DNA of 22,593 bases. Origin: CAKSHC01 sp045631845 (GTDB lineage Bacteria; Bacillota; Clostridia; Oscillospirales; UMGS1783). This document shows, one piece after another, positions 1-8,921 of the stretch (its first letter is position 1; each line of letters opens with the position of its first letter). A model generated the notes under the pieces. It was not told the origin of the DNA. It worked only from the letters and a program-made list of their open reading frames with translations, and searched no databases. The stretch spans positions 1 through 22,593 of the forward strand of contig JAZQVM010000047.1 in assembly GCA_045631845.1 (NCBI GenBank). Direction: 5' to 3'. The position numbers and the translations under genes are program-made.

Positions 1-807
1 AAATTGAGATATCAATATAACATCTCTTGTTAAATTCTCTGCGTACATGGAGCGTATATATGTTTCGTCCTCTTTATTTGTAACATTTTCGCTCCTTAAA
101 TAGTCATATACAATGTTAGCCAAAACATAGCTTGGCTGAAAATTGTCCATGTTTATTGCATGTGTAACGCTTTCTCTATTATCGACATATGAATACAATA
201 CATCCTTAATAAAAACAAACTTTGACGCATTCTTATAAATGTGCAAACTTTGTATCAAATCCTCGCCCACTCTAATGTTGCTATAGGCGCCTGGATCAAA
301 TCCAACAAGCAACTCTGTTTTGACACATTTTCTGCACATGGAGTTATAGGAACCGTCAGATAAGACCTTCCGATATAGTTGGCTCTTATCCTGAATTGTC
401 AGGTTTTCTTTATCCGCACAGATGTTATATGTTTTCCCTTCAGATATTCTTTGAAGACCAAAAACAATGCAATCAGGGAATTGGTGCAACAGTATTTTTT
501 CATTAATTATTTGTAGAGCATTACAGTTAATATAATCGTCAGCATCCAAGAAAATACAATAATCTCCTTTTGCCTCCGACACCAAAACACTTCTTGCCAT
601 TATGGCTCCCTGGTTCTTTTGATGAACAACTCGAATGTGTGAATTTTCCTTAGAATAGTGATCACATACTGCGCCGCTACCATCTTGTGAACCATCATCA
701 ACTATTACGATTTCATAATCCGAATAATCCTGAGCAAGCACCGAATCAATGCATGTGTTTAAATGCTTTTTTGCATTATAGACAGGAATACACACACTAA
801 ATCTCAT
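1..807 (-). CDS. Glycosyltransferase family 2 (partial, 3' end beyond window)
   Basis: The frame is open from an ATG at 805-807 to the left edge (269 codons seen), so the C-terminus is missing. An AGGAGG ribosome site ends 6-7 nt before the ATG. The N-terminus is a classic GT-A nucleotide-sugar fold: MRFSVCIPVYN at residues 1-11, VDDGS at 36-40 and the metal-binding DADD at 88-91. Such enzymes transfer a sugar from a nucleotide donor to a lipid-linked or growing glycan at the cytoplasmic membrane face. It is the last visible gene of the polysaccharide locus, 65 nt after the polymerase gene. That gap holds a small 6-bp inverted repeat (832-847) without a U-tract. Sugar and linkage specificity cannot be read from sequence. 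The family call is firm. Confidence 0.9.
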   Translation of the reverse strand, partial: MRFSVCIPVYNAKKHLNTCIDSVLAQDYSDYEIVIVDDGSQDGSGAVCDHYSKENSHIRVVHQKNQGAIMARSVLVSEAKGDYCIFLDADDYINCNALQIINEKILLHQFPDCIVFGLQRISEGKTYNICADKENLTIQDKSQLYRKVLSDGSYNSMCRKCVKTELLVGFDPGAYSNIRVGEDLIQSLHIYKNASKFVFIKDVLYSYVDNRESVTHAINMDNFQPSYVLANIVYDYLRSENVTNKEDETYIRSMYAENLTRDVILISQF

Positions 808-872
808 TTTCTGTTCCTCCTGTTGACTACAACAGAAATTATTCTGTAGAGACAATATTGTATAATAAAGTA

Positions 873-2252
873 CTATCTATAGATAGTGTCCCTATTTAGA
901 GAGACATTCTCTGGTTTAATAACAACATTGTCTTTTTGTTGAACTATAATGCAGAGAAAAGCCAAAACCATTGTCACTGAGATATAACCAACTCTAAGGA
1001 ACTGAAAGGTTTGAATAAAAAACAAATAGATAAAAAATGGAATATAGTTCAGGATTTTTGGTTTTCTTTGATTTACCAAAATATGTCTACGGCGGAACAA
1101 ATAAAACAAATTGCAAAAAAAGAAAATAACCACTATCAATCCAACAATACCCAAACAGACATAAGTTTCCAAAAAAGCATTGTGCGGAACTGACTCAATC
1201 CCTGCCTTAATATTTGGATATTGTAGGCCAACACCAAACAACCACTTATCCGGATGATTACTCATATAACCCATATAACCTGCAAAAATATCAGCTCGCC
1301 CGGTCGTTAGATCGCCATTCTCAAAGCGGAACTGAATATTCTGATAGACATTCGTAAATGAAAACAGGATAAACGCCGCAACGACCAACAGCGCAATGCC
1401 TATGCCGGAAAAAACATTCTTCGAATGTGCTATCAAATACCAAAAATAGAACACAACGATCAAAACGGCATAGCAGATAACAAAAGTCTTGGAAATGGTA
1501 AGTGCCCCGATAAAAGAGCAGTATATAATAACCGGTATCGCAATCTTTTTAGATATCTGTTTCTGATTCAATAATACCAATGCAATCGCTACCGCCATAA
1601 GCGCCAAAAACGCCATACCGTTGGCGTTGATCGACATCGCTATGCTTGTCACCGTTTCATCAACAATATCTGTTTGTCCGATACGAAAGCTATCGCCCAA
1701 AATCGCAGCAATGGAGCCGAAGCCACGAACGGTATAGATGAAGATATCAGTGGCCAGAATAACAAAGAATCCCAAATAATGCTTCAATACCTTACATGGG
1801 TCATAATCATTTACCAAATAAATAGTAGCCACTACGACAATCAGAAGGATGAACATGGACATATTAACAAAAACTTTAAAATTTTGATATGCATCTCGGA
1901 AATGCGTCATCTCTGCAATAATAATGGCAACTGCAGAAAGAAAGCATCCAGCATAAAACTTTCTTGTTCCATGCAAAAAAGCAATAACAGTAAATACAAG
2001 AATAGGAATAGTAACTGAAAGCGTACTGGCAAAACAAATAGTAGAACAAATAGTAAATGCTGCCGCACGCTCCACGTCAAAATACAAGATAATAAACAAC
2101 CATATTGCCGTATAAACAATAAGGGGGACGGACATACCGACAAGATCTTTTGCAACAATAAGTGCAAAAAAGATACCCAAGGTTACAAAATACAGCAGGT
2201 CATCTCGGCTTATTCCTTTTGGTTTTTCATTTTTCATTTGCGCAATTGTCAT
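873..2252 (-). CDS. Wzy-type polysaccharide polymerase / O-antigen ligase-family membrane protein
   Basis: This 459-residue protein is almost entirely hydrophobic, with about ten to twelve predicted membrane segments between residues 18 and 437. A longer extracellular-type loop follows the segment near 281-300 and carries GRADIF (318-323) and VPHN (355-358), the layout of the O-antigen ligase/polymerase superfamily (PF04932-like). In a Wzx/Wzy pathway it would join lipid-linked repeat units on the outer membrane face. The context supports polymerase over ligase: initiating transferase, several GTs and CpsC/CpsD are in the same locus. Its ATG overlaps the stop of the preceding GT4 gene (ATGA at 2249-2252), indicating translational coupling. 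Primary sequence conservation in this family is poor, so the subtype is an inference. Confidence 0.85.
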   Translation of the reverse strand: MTIAQMKNEKPKGISRDDLLYFVTLGIFFALIVAKDLVGMSVPLIVYTAIWLFIILYFDVERAAAFTICSTICFASTLSVTIPILVFTVIAFLHGTRKFYAGCFLSAVAIIIAEMTHFRDAYQNFKVFVNMSMFILLIVVVATIYLVNDYDPCKVLKHYLGFFVILATDIFIYTVRGFGSIAAILGDSFRIGQTDIVDETVTSIAMSINANGMAFLALMAVAIALVLLNQKQISKKIAIPVIIYCSFIGALTISKTFVICYAVLIVVFYFWYLIAHSKNVFSGIGIALLVVAAFILFSFTNVYQNIQFRFENGDLTTGRADIFAGYMGYMSNHPDKWLFGVGLQYPNIKAGIESVPHNAFLETYVCLGIVGLIVVIFFFCNLFYLFRRRHILVNQRKPKILNYIPFFIYLFFIQTFQFLRVGYISVTMVLAFLCIIVQQKDNVVIKPENVSLNRDTIYR

Positions 2253-3334
2253 ATGTATTTCACCATTTTCAGGTATTCATTTTCATATTCTCGAGCGATT
2301 TTATTTGAATCAAAATTCTGCACATAATGCGAAGCGGCCGATGATAATTTTTCCCAGAGATCAGCATCCGTTGCGAATTGTATCATGGCATCGGCGAGGG
2401 CATTGGCATCCCCGCTTTGCACTAAAATCCCGTTATCGGTTACCAATTCCGGCACACCGCCTACCGCAGTTGCCGCAACGGGAAGACCGGTTGCCATAGC
2501 CTCTAATATAACCATGGGGCAGGCTTCCGAGTGCGAGGAAAGCACAAGGGCATTTCCTTGCTTTAGAAGGCCAGGTATATCTTCCACATTTCCCAGGAAC
2601 TCCACAACATCCGCAAGACCGAGAGTTTTCACAAGGTCTTTCATTTCGCAGATCAAGTTGCCGTCACCCGCCAAGCGAAGACGAGCGGTTGGAATCTGTT
2701 CATGCACTTTTGCAAACGCACGCAACAATAGGGCATGATTTTTAACCGGATTAAACCGACCAACATGCAAAAATATAAACGTGGCATCTTTTTTCGGAGG
2801 CTTAGAGAGCGAATAGTTTTTCATTTCAATAGGATTATACACGCAACCAACTTGGCTATCCGGCAAGGAAAATCTTTGTTTTGTCTGGCTTGCTGTCATT
2901 GCAGAGCAGCCGATCATGCGTAAATTTTTCTGCCTGGATTTTAAGCGCACCATGATCTCGGCCTTTTTATTTTTCATCCGAAACGGATCGCCGTGAATGG
3001 TCGCCACTAATGGGCAACGGTTAAGCAAACTCCACAAGAAACTGTAGGTATAATCCAAATGTTCATGCACAAGATCGGGCTTAAACTCCTTGAGTTTCCG
3101 ACTTAATTTCAAATAACCTTTCACGGTAAAACTGGTAGGTATACTCAGGCATTCATAGTTCAAGCCGGATTGTTTCAAAAAGTCTAATATTTGATTTTCT
3201 TTTTCTTGTCCCAGAACAAAAAATTTTATCTCGAACCGTTCGGTATCGATATAGGAAGCGAGCCGGGCCGCCATGGTTTCTCCGCCGCCGATATTCATTG
3301 ACTGCGAAACAATAGCCAATCTGATTTTTTTCAT
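2249..3334 (-). CDS. Glycosyltransferase family 4
   Basis: A 361-residue GT-B enzyme of normal family length. The N-terminal Rossmann domain opens with a basic strand and the glycine loop IGGGET at 15-20, and an HGDPF segment lies at 114-118. The C-terminal nucleotide-sugar domain carries VGRFNPVKNH (191-200), GDGN (223-226) and the EX7E motif with E270 and E278. It should transfer a sugar from a nucleotide donor to the lipid-linked repeat unit at the inner membrane face, with retention of configuration as usual for GT4. Its stop overlaps the ATG of the polymerase gene by ATGA. The upstream GT4 gene ends 32 nt away. Donor and acceptor are unknown. Confidence 0.92.
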   Translation of the reverse strand: MKKIRLAIVSQSMNIGGGETMAARLASYIDTERFEIKFFVLGQEKENQILDFLKQSGLNYECLSIPTSFTVKGYLKLSRKLKEFKPDLVHEHLDYTYSFLWSLLNRCPLVATIHGDPFRMKNKKAEIMVRLKSRQKNLRMIGCSAMTASQTKQRFSLPDSQVGCVYNPIEMKNYSLSKPPKKDATFIFLHVGRFNPVKNHALLLRAFAKVHEQIPTARLRLAGDGNLICEMKDLVKTLGLADVVEFLGNVEDIPGLLKQGNALVLSSHSEACPMVILEAMATGLPVAATAVGGVPELVTDNGILVQSGDANALADAMIQFATDADLWEKLSSAASHYVQNFDSNKIAREYENEYLKMVKYI

Positions 3335-3366
3335 GCGCCCACCTCCCTATCATTGTCCTATATCTT

Positions 3367-4437
3367 TTAGTTTGCTAATTCCTTAATATATTCTTCCCAC
3401 TTGGCGTAGATCACATTAGGCGCCAAAGGCTCTGCAATTTTTCTTGCCTCTTGCCCCAATGCCTGTGCATTTTCTGGAGAGACCAACAATTCCTCCAATG
3501 CCTGCTTCAAACGATCCATATCCCCCACAGGAACCAACAGCCCGTTTTTTCCATGCTCAATCAGAAATTTGGGGCCGCCGCATGGACAATCGGTAGAAAT
3601 GCAAGGCAAGCCCAGCGCCATGGCCTCCATTAAGGCGTTAGGCATTCCCTCATAATCGGAGGACAGGACAAATATTCCTGCTTTTTCCAATTGTTCCGGC
3701 ATGTTCTCCACGTAGCCGGCAAATTCAATTCGATTATCCAATCCAAGTTCCAAAGCCTTGGCTTTAAGTAATTGCTCCTGCGGACCTTTTCCATAGATCA
3801 CCAAACGATATTCCGGATATTGATTGGCAACTGAAGCAAAGGCATCTATTAACAATGAAAAATTCTTCTGTTCTGTCAGACGTCCGGCGCCTACAATGGT
3901 TTTTTCACGTTTTCCGTCATATGGAGAACGTATAAAAGCAGGATTTATCGAATTAGGGATCACTTTGCCCTGCTTGATTTTCCCTTCATACCATTTCATG
4001 GCATCAGCCGTTTGGAATACCCAGCCGTCGGCCTTTTGCGCCAACAATCTCAATAGTAATTTTTTTGTTTTAGCATATGAGGCCGGATCACAACGCTCTG
4101 CGGCAATAACCGGCACTTTGATCATAGATTTTAAGCTCAATAACAAGATCGTGGTGATAGGAAGCATCACGACAAAAGCATCACTATGCCCCTTTTTTAT
4201 GTAACGACGAAGGTGGACATAGCGCAACCAATTACAAAGCAACTTTTTTTTATGTTCCTTACCGGTGACAAGTGGGTGCACAGCAACATCATCGCGTAGT
4301 CCATAGGTGTTTTCGGTTTCCGCCATAGTAAGCATGGTAACCTTATGCTTTCTCTCTGTCAATTCATTAGCAAGATTGCAGGCCACTCTCTCGGCACCGC
4401 CTCCTGAAATACTTCCTATGAAAATCGTTATATTTAT
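3367..4437 (-). CDS. Glycosyltransferase family 4, probably with a non-canonical (ATA) start
   Basis: The C-terminal half is plainly GT4: GAGRLTEQKNFSLLIDAF for donor binding, then EGMPNALME as the EX7E motif. The first usual start in frame is GTG at 4384-4386, but this would remove the first beta strand and the glycine loop. The frame continues upstream and encodes NITIFIGSISGGGAERV, a textbook GT4 N-terminus, back to a stop at 4450-4452. No ATG, GTG or TTG is in frame in that stretch. The codon expected to be ATG is ATA (4435-4437), about 10 nt after an AAGG element; ATT at 4423-4425 is the other option. I therefore extend the gene to 4437. It resembles the GT4 at 5370-6458 closely and sits on the other side of the ATP-grasp gene. 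The family is firm; the exact start is uncertain. Confidence 0.85.
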   Translation of the reverse strand: MNITIFIGSISGGGAERVACNLANELTERKHKVTMLTMAETENTYGLRDDVAVHPLVTGKEHKKKLLCNWLRYVHLRRYIKKGHSDAFVVMLPITTILLLSLKSMIKVPVIAAERCDPASYAKTKKLLLRLLAQKADGWVFQTADAMKWYEGKIKQGKVIPNSINPAFIRSPYDGKREKTIVGAGRLTEQKNFSLLIDAFASVANQYPEYRLVIYGKGPQEQLLKAKALELGLDNRIEFAGYVENMPEQLEKAGIFVLSSDYEGMPNALMEAMALGLPCISTDCPCGGPKFLIEHGKNGLLVPVGDMDRLKQALEELLVSPENAQALGQEARKIAEPLAPNVIYAKWEEYIKELAN

Positions 4438-4474
4438 ATTATCACTACCTTAATTTAGATTTAAATTTCAAAAT

Positions 4475-5347
4475 TTATATCTTTTTAGGAAGATTAATCC
4501 ACTCACCAAAGGTATAGTCCCATTCTTTGGGTTCAAAGGGCTTCATGCCGCTCCAATGGGAAAAGGTAAGTTCCCCGAAATAAATCGCACCATCAACTTC
4601 ATAAAAATCGACGCGAACATGCGGGATTCTTGCTGATAATTTCTCGGCCAGTTCACACATTTTATCAAAAGCAATCGGTTTTTGGGGTGGCGTAATCGCA
4701 TTAGGATGACCATTTGTAAAATCCAAATGATTAAATTCCATGTCATAGAAATCGAAGCAGGTTTCACCCTCACCATATCTATTTGTAGCAATAAATAATG
4801 CCTTGGGCGTGCCATTAAAACAAAAAATCTTGTAATCTTTTAAGTCTTTGGACGTGGGATCTTCCATATACCGTTCTGCAATAATTCTTGGTTTTACATT
4901 TTTGTAGGGCCATTCACGATCAACGGTGTACGGGTTTCTTTTCAAAGCCACATTGAACTCTTTTTGCGCTTGTTCTTTATTGAACTGCGATTTATCTTTT
5001 ACAATCACAAGGCCGCCGCTATCATGTGTACATTTGAGTACAAATTGATTGGGAAGCTGATCAAAATCGATATCTTCAAATTGATCCCACACACCAAGCG
5101 TTGGAATGATATGTTCTTCCCCAATGATATCGGCAACATATTTTTTGGCTTCGCATTTATCCACCATGGTTGTATAAAGCGGATTACGATCATAGACCTT
5201 AAGCCACTGCAATTTTTGATTAAAGGTTTTAGGATTTTTCCAATCCATGGGATACCCTGCTCTTTTTTTAAAACGATAGGATATCCACATTTTTGTCGGA
5301 ATCAGTCCAACTATTTTTTTCCCAAATTCTTTTATTGCCTGATTCAT
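4475..5347 (-). CDS. TupA-like ATP-grasp family protein (probable amide-forming ligase)
   Basis: About 290 residues from the ATG at 5345-5347, which follows an AGAGGG ribosome site and lies 22 nt after the upstream GT4 gene. A longer frame to 5509 exists but only overlaps that GT. The protein looks like the TupA-type ATP-grasp family: a lysine/glycine nucleotide strand FVLKCTHDSGG (102-112), KDYKIFCFNG in the middle, and a metal-binding end with RVDFY (245-249) and GELTF (258-262). ATP-grasp enzymes activate a carboxylate as acyl phosphate and join it to an amine. TupA was named in the synthesis of an amino acid/uronic acid polymer of Bacillus cell wall (established knowledge). Here it lies between two GT4 genes, so attaching an amino acid to a sugar acid of the polymer is plausible, but the substrate is inferred. 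Confidence 0.85.
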   Translation of the reverse strand: MNQAIKEFGKKIVGLIPTKMWISYRFKKRAGYPMDWKNPKTFNQKLQWLKVYDRNPLYTTMVDKCEAKKYVADIIGEEHIIPTLGVWDQFEDIDFDQLPNQFVLKCTHDSGGLVIVKDKSQFNKEQAQKEFNVALKRNPYTVDREWPYKNVKPRIIAERYMEDPTSKDLKDYKIFCFNGTPKALFIATNRYGEGETCFDFYDMEFNHLDFTNGHPNAITPPQKPIAFDKMCELAEKLSARIPHVRVDFYEVDGAIYFGELTFSHWSGMKPFEPKEWDYTFGEWINLPKKI

Positions 5348-5369
5348 AAATAAACCCTCTAATTCAAAT

Positions 5370-6458
5370 TCATTTAAAAAGCGACTCAATAGCCTGTTCC
5401 CATGCCAACGCAACCGCATCGGCACTATACTTCTCTGAAATGCCACGATTGTTGTTGCTGCATATATCCCGCAACTCCGGCGAATCAAGCAACTGGCAAA
5501 TGGCCTCATCCATCGCCTTTACATCGCCGACCGGAACAACTCTTCCGTTTTCCTTCCCGATAAGCTCCTTGGCAATACCGGTGGCAAAATCAGTAGATAC
5601 AACAGGCAATCCTAAAGACATGGCTTCCGCTAATGCGTTAGGAAATCCCTCATAATTTGAGGACATGACAAACAACGAGGCATCATGAATGGAAGCATGC
5701 AAGTCACTCCTAGCCCCCATAAGCCGAATATACGCATTCGCCTTGTGAGTAGCAATCTGGCTTTCCAATGCCGCTCTTTCCGGACCTTCACCATAGATTT
5801 CTAAGCAAAAGTTGGGGTGTGATTTATGTACGGAAATGAAACTGTCAATCAACAAGGGGAAGTTTTTTTGCTTATCCAATCTACCTACGGCTACCAGTGC
5901 CGGCCGCCGCTGATCGGCATTTGGACAAGGATAATCGTATTTGGACACAGGGTTGGGGATGATCTGTTTGTGTTTAACATTGGAAAAATAATCAAATACA
6001 CCTTTACCCTGACACACAAACAAGTCTGCCTTTTTATAGACAAGTTTCATCAATCGCCGCACCGCAGCGTTTTGCACAGTGGGGTCGTTGCGCTCGGAGC
6101 AGATCAAGCGAACCTTGACGCCCAACAATTTCAACACCCACATCATAATGCAGGTTTGACGCATAAATGCGATGACTACATCGGGTTTATATTTTTTTAT
6201 ATCTTTTTTGATATGGGAGATACCACGGAAGAAAAACCTTGCCTGATCCCAATACGCCAGCAACCGATTATTGCGACGAATATGAATATTCATGCCGGAC
6301 AGGGTAATATCTTCTGTTAGCGGATAAAAGCTCTCTGATTGAATCAACTGGCTAATATGTACCGAATGTCCTTTTTTAGAAAACTGATTAGCCAGAATAG
6401 AAATGACTCGCTCCGAGCCTCCGCTTCCCATTCTGGGAATAAAAAACAAAATTCTCAT
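5370..6458 (-). CDS. Glycosyltransferase family 4
   Basis: A 362-residue GT-B enzyme of full length. The N-terminus MRILFFIPRMGSGGSERV shows the acceptor-domain strand and glycine loop. Further on are ERNDP, then VGRLDKQKNFPLLIDSF in the donor domain and EGFPNALAE as the EX7E motif. It should add one sugar to the lipid-linked repeat unit on the cytoplasmic face. It starts 3 nt after the stop of the GT2 gene, with AAGG upstream of the ATG, so it is co-translated within the operon. Several blocks match the GT4 at 3367-4437 almost word for word (ERxDP, KNFxLLID, EGxPNALxEAMxLGLP), suggesting the two are paralogues. Sugar specificity is unknown. Confidence 0.92.
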   Translation of the reverse strand: MRILFFIPRMGSGGSERVISILANQFSKKGHSVHISQLIQSESFYPLTEDITLSGMNIHIRRNNRLLAYWDQARFFFRGISHIKKDIKKYKPDVVIAFMRQTCIMMWVLKLLGVKVRLICSERNDPTVQNAAVRRLMKLVYKKADLFVCQGKGVFDYFSNVKHKQIIPNPVSKYDYPCPNADQRRPALVAVGRLDKQKNFPLLIDSFISVHKSHPNFCLEIYGEGPERAALESQIATHKANAYIRLMGARSDLHASIHDASLFVMSSNYEGFPNALAEAMSLGLPVVSTDFATGIAKELIGKENGRVVPVGDVKAMDEAICQLLDSPELRDICSNNNRGISEKYSADAVALAWEQAIESLFK

Positions 6459-6461
6459 AGA

Positions 6462-7295
6462 TCAATCAGCCTTTTTACTGCTTGCGCGGAAAAGTTTGCG
6501 ATACAAATAGCCCGCCATCTTTTCAGGCAATATATAGAATCCTAACTGAATGGCAAGAACATACACATAGTCAACAAAGCTGGAATAGCCCATTTTGTGA
6601 GCGCCCCAAAAAATACGCAGATCGGAACGGACATTGCGCCAGCTTTTTTTCCGTTTTACTCGGGTGTCGCCACAGCGGAACTTAATCAGCGGTTGATCCA
6701 AGTTGATACATTTACAGTTATGGAACAGAATTTTCGAGAAAAGCTCCACGTCCTGCGAACGGCGCATAGTGGAATAACTGCCATGCGCCTCGATTACCGA
6801 TTTTCGATACATTACAGAAGAATGATTAAAGGCGTTACGACGTTTGCCATAACGGTACAGTTCCTCCGGTGTATGAGGCATGATTTTTACGGCAATGATC
6901 TCATCGGGATCGTTGTTGAATTCATACATATCGGTACCAACAATCACAAGATCCTTATCCGCCTCAAATGCTTTTAATTGACATTCACACCGATTAGGAA
7001 GCGAAATATCATCCGAGTCCAGACGAGCAACCAAATCGTTTTTGCAGGCAGACAAGCCCGCGCGAAGCGCCGCTCCGAGTCCCACATTTTCTTTCAATGC
7101 AACGATATTAAAAAAATCATATTGCTTTGTATATTCCTCTAAAACACTATCCAAAGCATCATTAAGCGGGCCATCTTTTACAATGACGTAATCATTGGTA
7201 AGCACCGACTGTGCCAACATACTTTCAATGCTGGCACGCAAAAAAGAAGGATCTTCTTTTTCATATACAGTTGTTAATACGCTATAATTTTCCAC
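6462..7295 (-). CDS. Glycosyltransferase family 2
   Basis: 277 residues beginning at a GTG (7293-7295). A GAGG ribosome site lies about 9 nt upstream, inside the end of the aminotransferase gene, and the two genes are separated by a single base. The N-terminal GT-A domain shows YSVLTTVYEKED, KENVGLGAALRAG and the metal-binding DSDD at 93-96. FNHSSVMYRKS and the MRRSQDVELFSK segment are typical of the acceptor part of small GT2 enzymes. A hydrophobic stretch near the C-terminus may help membrane association. It probably transfers a hexose or a modified sugar to the repeat unit. The family call is firm; the linkage is unknown. Confidence 0.92.
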   Translation of the reverse strand: MENYSVLTTVYEKEDPSFLRASIESMLAQSVLTNDYVIVKDGPLNDALDSVLEEYTKQYDFFNIVALKENVGLGAALRAGLSACKNDLVARLDSDDISLPNRCECQLKAFEADKDLVIVGTDMYEFNNDPDEIIAVKIMPHTPEELYRYGKRRNAFNHSSVMYRKSVIEAHGSYSTMRRSQDVELFSKILFHNCKCINLDQPLIKFRCGDTRVKRKKSWRNVRSDLRIFWGAHKMGYSSFVDYVYVLAIQLGFYILPEKMAGYLYRKLFRASSKKAD

Positions 7296-7296
7296 G

Positions 7297-8226
7297 TTAA
7301 CGAACCTCTGTTAACCAATGGCGATATCCTTCATGTCGGCCGGTTACAACATCCAGATACAGCCGATGCAGTTTTTCCGTAATTTCACCTGCGGAAGCAT
7401 TCCCAATCGGATATCGATCCACTGAAAAAATAGGGGTAATTTCCATAGCAGAGCCACACAGGAATGCCTCATCGCACAGATAAAGCTCGGTTCTATCGAC
7501 CGACCGTTCTTCCACCTGTAATCCGAGCTCATTTTTTGCCAACCGGATCAAGGTGTCCCGTGTGATGCTTTCCAATACACTGTCCGTAAGCATCGGTGTA
7601 ATCAAGACGCCATTCTTCACCAAAAACAGGCAGGAACCGGGGCCTTCTGCAACCTTCCGCTCGCGATTCAGGAAAATTGTGGTATCGTAACCATTGCGTA
7701 ATGCCTCTCGCTGAGCCATGCGACTATTGATATAATTTGCACCGCACTTAATGCGGGGCGAGAGTGAATTATCATGGATTCGTTCCCAGGAACTGATGCA
7801 ACAATGCAACCCCTTCTTATTGTACTCGGGGTTTGTTTTTTTCTTAGGGATCGGTGCGACAAACATATTGACCGGACCTTCGGATCCCCAGGAGCCAAAA
7901 CCATCGACGAAAAGAGTTTGCCGTACTGCTATATCTTCCTCATACTCATTCGCCACAATAACATCAATAAATGCTTTCTGAAGCTCATCGATCGTGAATC
8001 GGTCCTCCATTTGGAGCAAACGAAGCGATTGTTTTAACCTTTTAAAATGATCAAAAAGCCGAAACGCAAAGAGTTGTCGGCTTTCCTCATTCCAGTAACA
8101 TCTAATTCCTTCAAATACATTCAGACCAAATTGAAAAGAAGGGGTTAGAACATTCATTTTTGCATCATTCACCGGAACGATCTTACCATCCAACCAAATA
8201 AACCTATTTTGTACATCGGTTTTCAT
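7297..8226 (-). CDS. Class IV (IlvE-type, branched-chain) PLP aminotransferase
   Basis: 309 residues, typical for IlvE-type enzymes. Visible landmarks are FEGIRCY (38-44), the PLP-binding lysine K160 within IKCGANYINS, EGPGS (194-198) for cofactor phosphate binding, and GSAMEITPI near the C-terminus. The family interconverts 2-oxo acids and L-amino acids with glutamate as usual amino donor. Its ATG overlaps the stop of the sugar transferase gene by ATGA, and a GT2 follows after one base. It is thus embedded in the polysaccharide operon and not with ilv or leu genes. I infer that it makes a dedicated amino acid for the polymer, perhaps from the oxo acid produced by the nearby aldolase. A plain housekeeping role in valine, leucine and isoleucine synthesis remains possible. 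Confidence 0.88.
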   Translation of the reverse strand: MKTDVQNRFIWLDGKIVPVNDAKMNVLTPSFQFGLNVFEGIRCYWNEESRQLFAFRLFDHFKRLKQSLRLLQMEDRFTIDELQKAFIDVIVANEYEEDIAVRQTLFVDGFGSWGSEGPVNMFVAPIPKKKTNPEYNKKGLHCCISSWERIHDNSLSPRIKCGANYINSRMAQREALRNGYDTTIFLNRERKVAEGPGSCLFLVKNGVLITPMLTDSVLESITRDTLIRLAKNELGLQVEERSVDRTELYLCDEAFLCGSAMEITPIFSVDRYPIGNASAGEITEKLHRLYLDVVTGRHEGYRHWLTEVR

Positions 8227-8903
8227 TTAGTTATAATCTCCTTCTCCATAGCGCCAACGGGCTGTTCTGTACTTAACCCGAAAGAAGCGTTATTCTTTTT
8301 CATATTCTCCTCGGTTTCGCTGATATCGCTCATCGAAAAGACTCTTCCAACTGTTAGAAACAGGATTTTAACATCATAAATCAATCCGAATTTTTTTACG
8401 TTATCTATGTAGATATTATCGTAATAAACCTTTTCGTCCCATGATAATTCGTTTCGTCCTGTAACCTGCGCTAAACCTGTAATCCCAGGGAGAACGCTGA
8501 ATCTACGCTTATAGGCATCATTCAATGAATCATATTCGGGGAAATGTCCCACGACGGGAGAACGAGGACCGACAAAAGCCATATCGCCGCGAATAATATT
8601 GATCAACTGAGGCAATTCGTCCAAACTGGTTTTTCTTAAAAATTTTCCGACACGGGTAATTCGAGGGTCACCGGCAAAACTATATACACCTGTCCCCATA
8701 TTTTGCGCTCCGGGTATCATGGTTCTAAATTTGTACATATTGTATGGCTTTCCGTTTTTTCCAAGCCTTTTTTGTCTGAAAAAAACGCCACCCTTTGAAT
8801 CCAACATTACTGCAATTGAGATAACTGCAAAGACAGGGAAAAGAACAACCAGTGCAACTATCGCAAGTAAGCACCCTAAAGCACGCTTAACAAACGGATA
8901 CAT
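8223..8903 (-). CDS. Initiating sugar-phosphate transferase (undecaprenyl-phosphate hexose-1-phosphate transferase family)
   Basis: 226 residues of the bacterial sugar transferase family (PF02397 type). It has one N-terminal hydrophobic hairpin-like segment (about 10-33) followed by the catalytic domain: FFRQKRLGKNGKPYNMYKFRTM, the catalytic DE pair at 95-96 in SLDELPQL, VGPRSP (111-116) and GITGLAQVTGRN. Only the short form is present, without the extra membrane segments of WcaJ/WbaP. It moves a hexose-1-phosphate from a UDP-sugar to undecaprenyl phosphate, the first committed step of repeat-unit assembly. The last ~35 residues are polar and not conserved-looking. The ATG follows GAGGTG, 18 nt after the aldolase gene. 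Which sugar is used cannot be told from sequence. Confidence 0.95.
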   Translation of the reverse strand: MYPFVKRALGCLLAIVALVVLFPVFAVISIAVMLDSKGGVFFRQKRLGKNGKPYNMYKFRTMIPGAQNMGTGVYSFAGDPRITRVGKFLRKTSLDELPQLINIIRGDMAFVGPRSPVVGHFPEYDSLNDAYKRRFSVLPGITGLAQVTGRNELSWDEKVYYDNIYIDNVKKFGLIYDVKILFLTVGRVFSMSDISETEENMKKNNASFGLSTEQPVGAMEKEIITK

Positions 8904-8921
8904 AAAACACCTCGTATGGTT

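Noticed and set aside
832..847. Inverted repeat ACAGAA / TTCTGT between the polymerase and the partial GT2 gene
   Set aside because: The stem is only 6 bp, AT-rich and lacks a U-tract, so I do not call it a terminator.
5348..5509. N-terminal extension of the ATP-grasp gene
   Set aside because: It overlaps the 3' end of the upstream GT4 gene in another frame and lacks family similarity; the ATG at 5345-5347 has a ribosome site.
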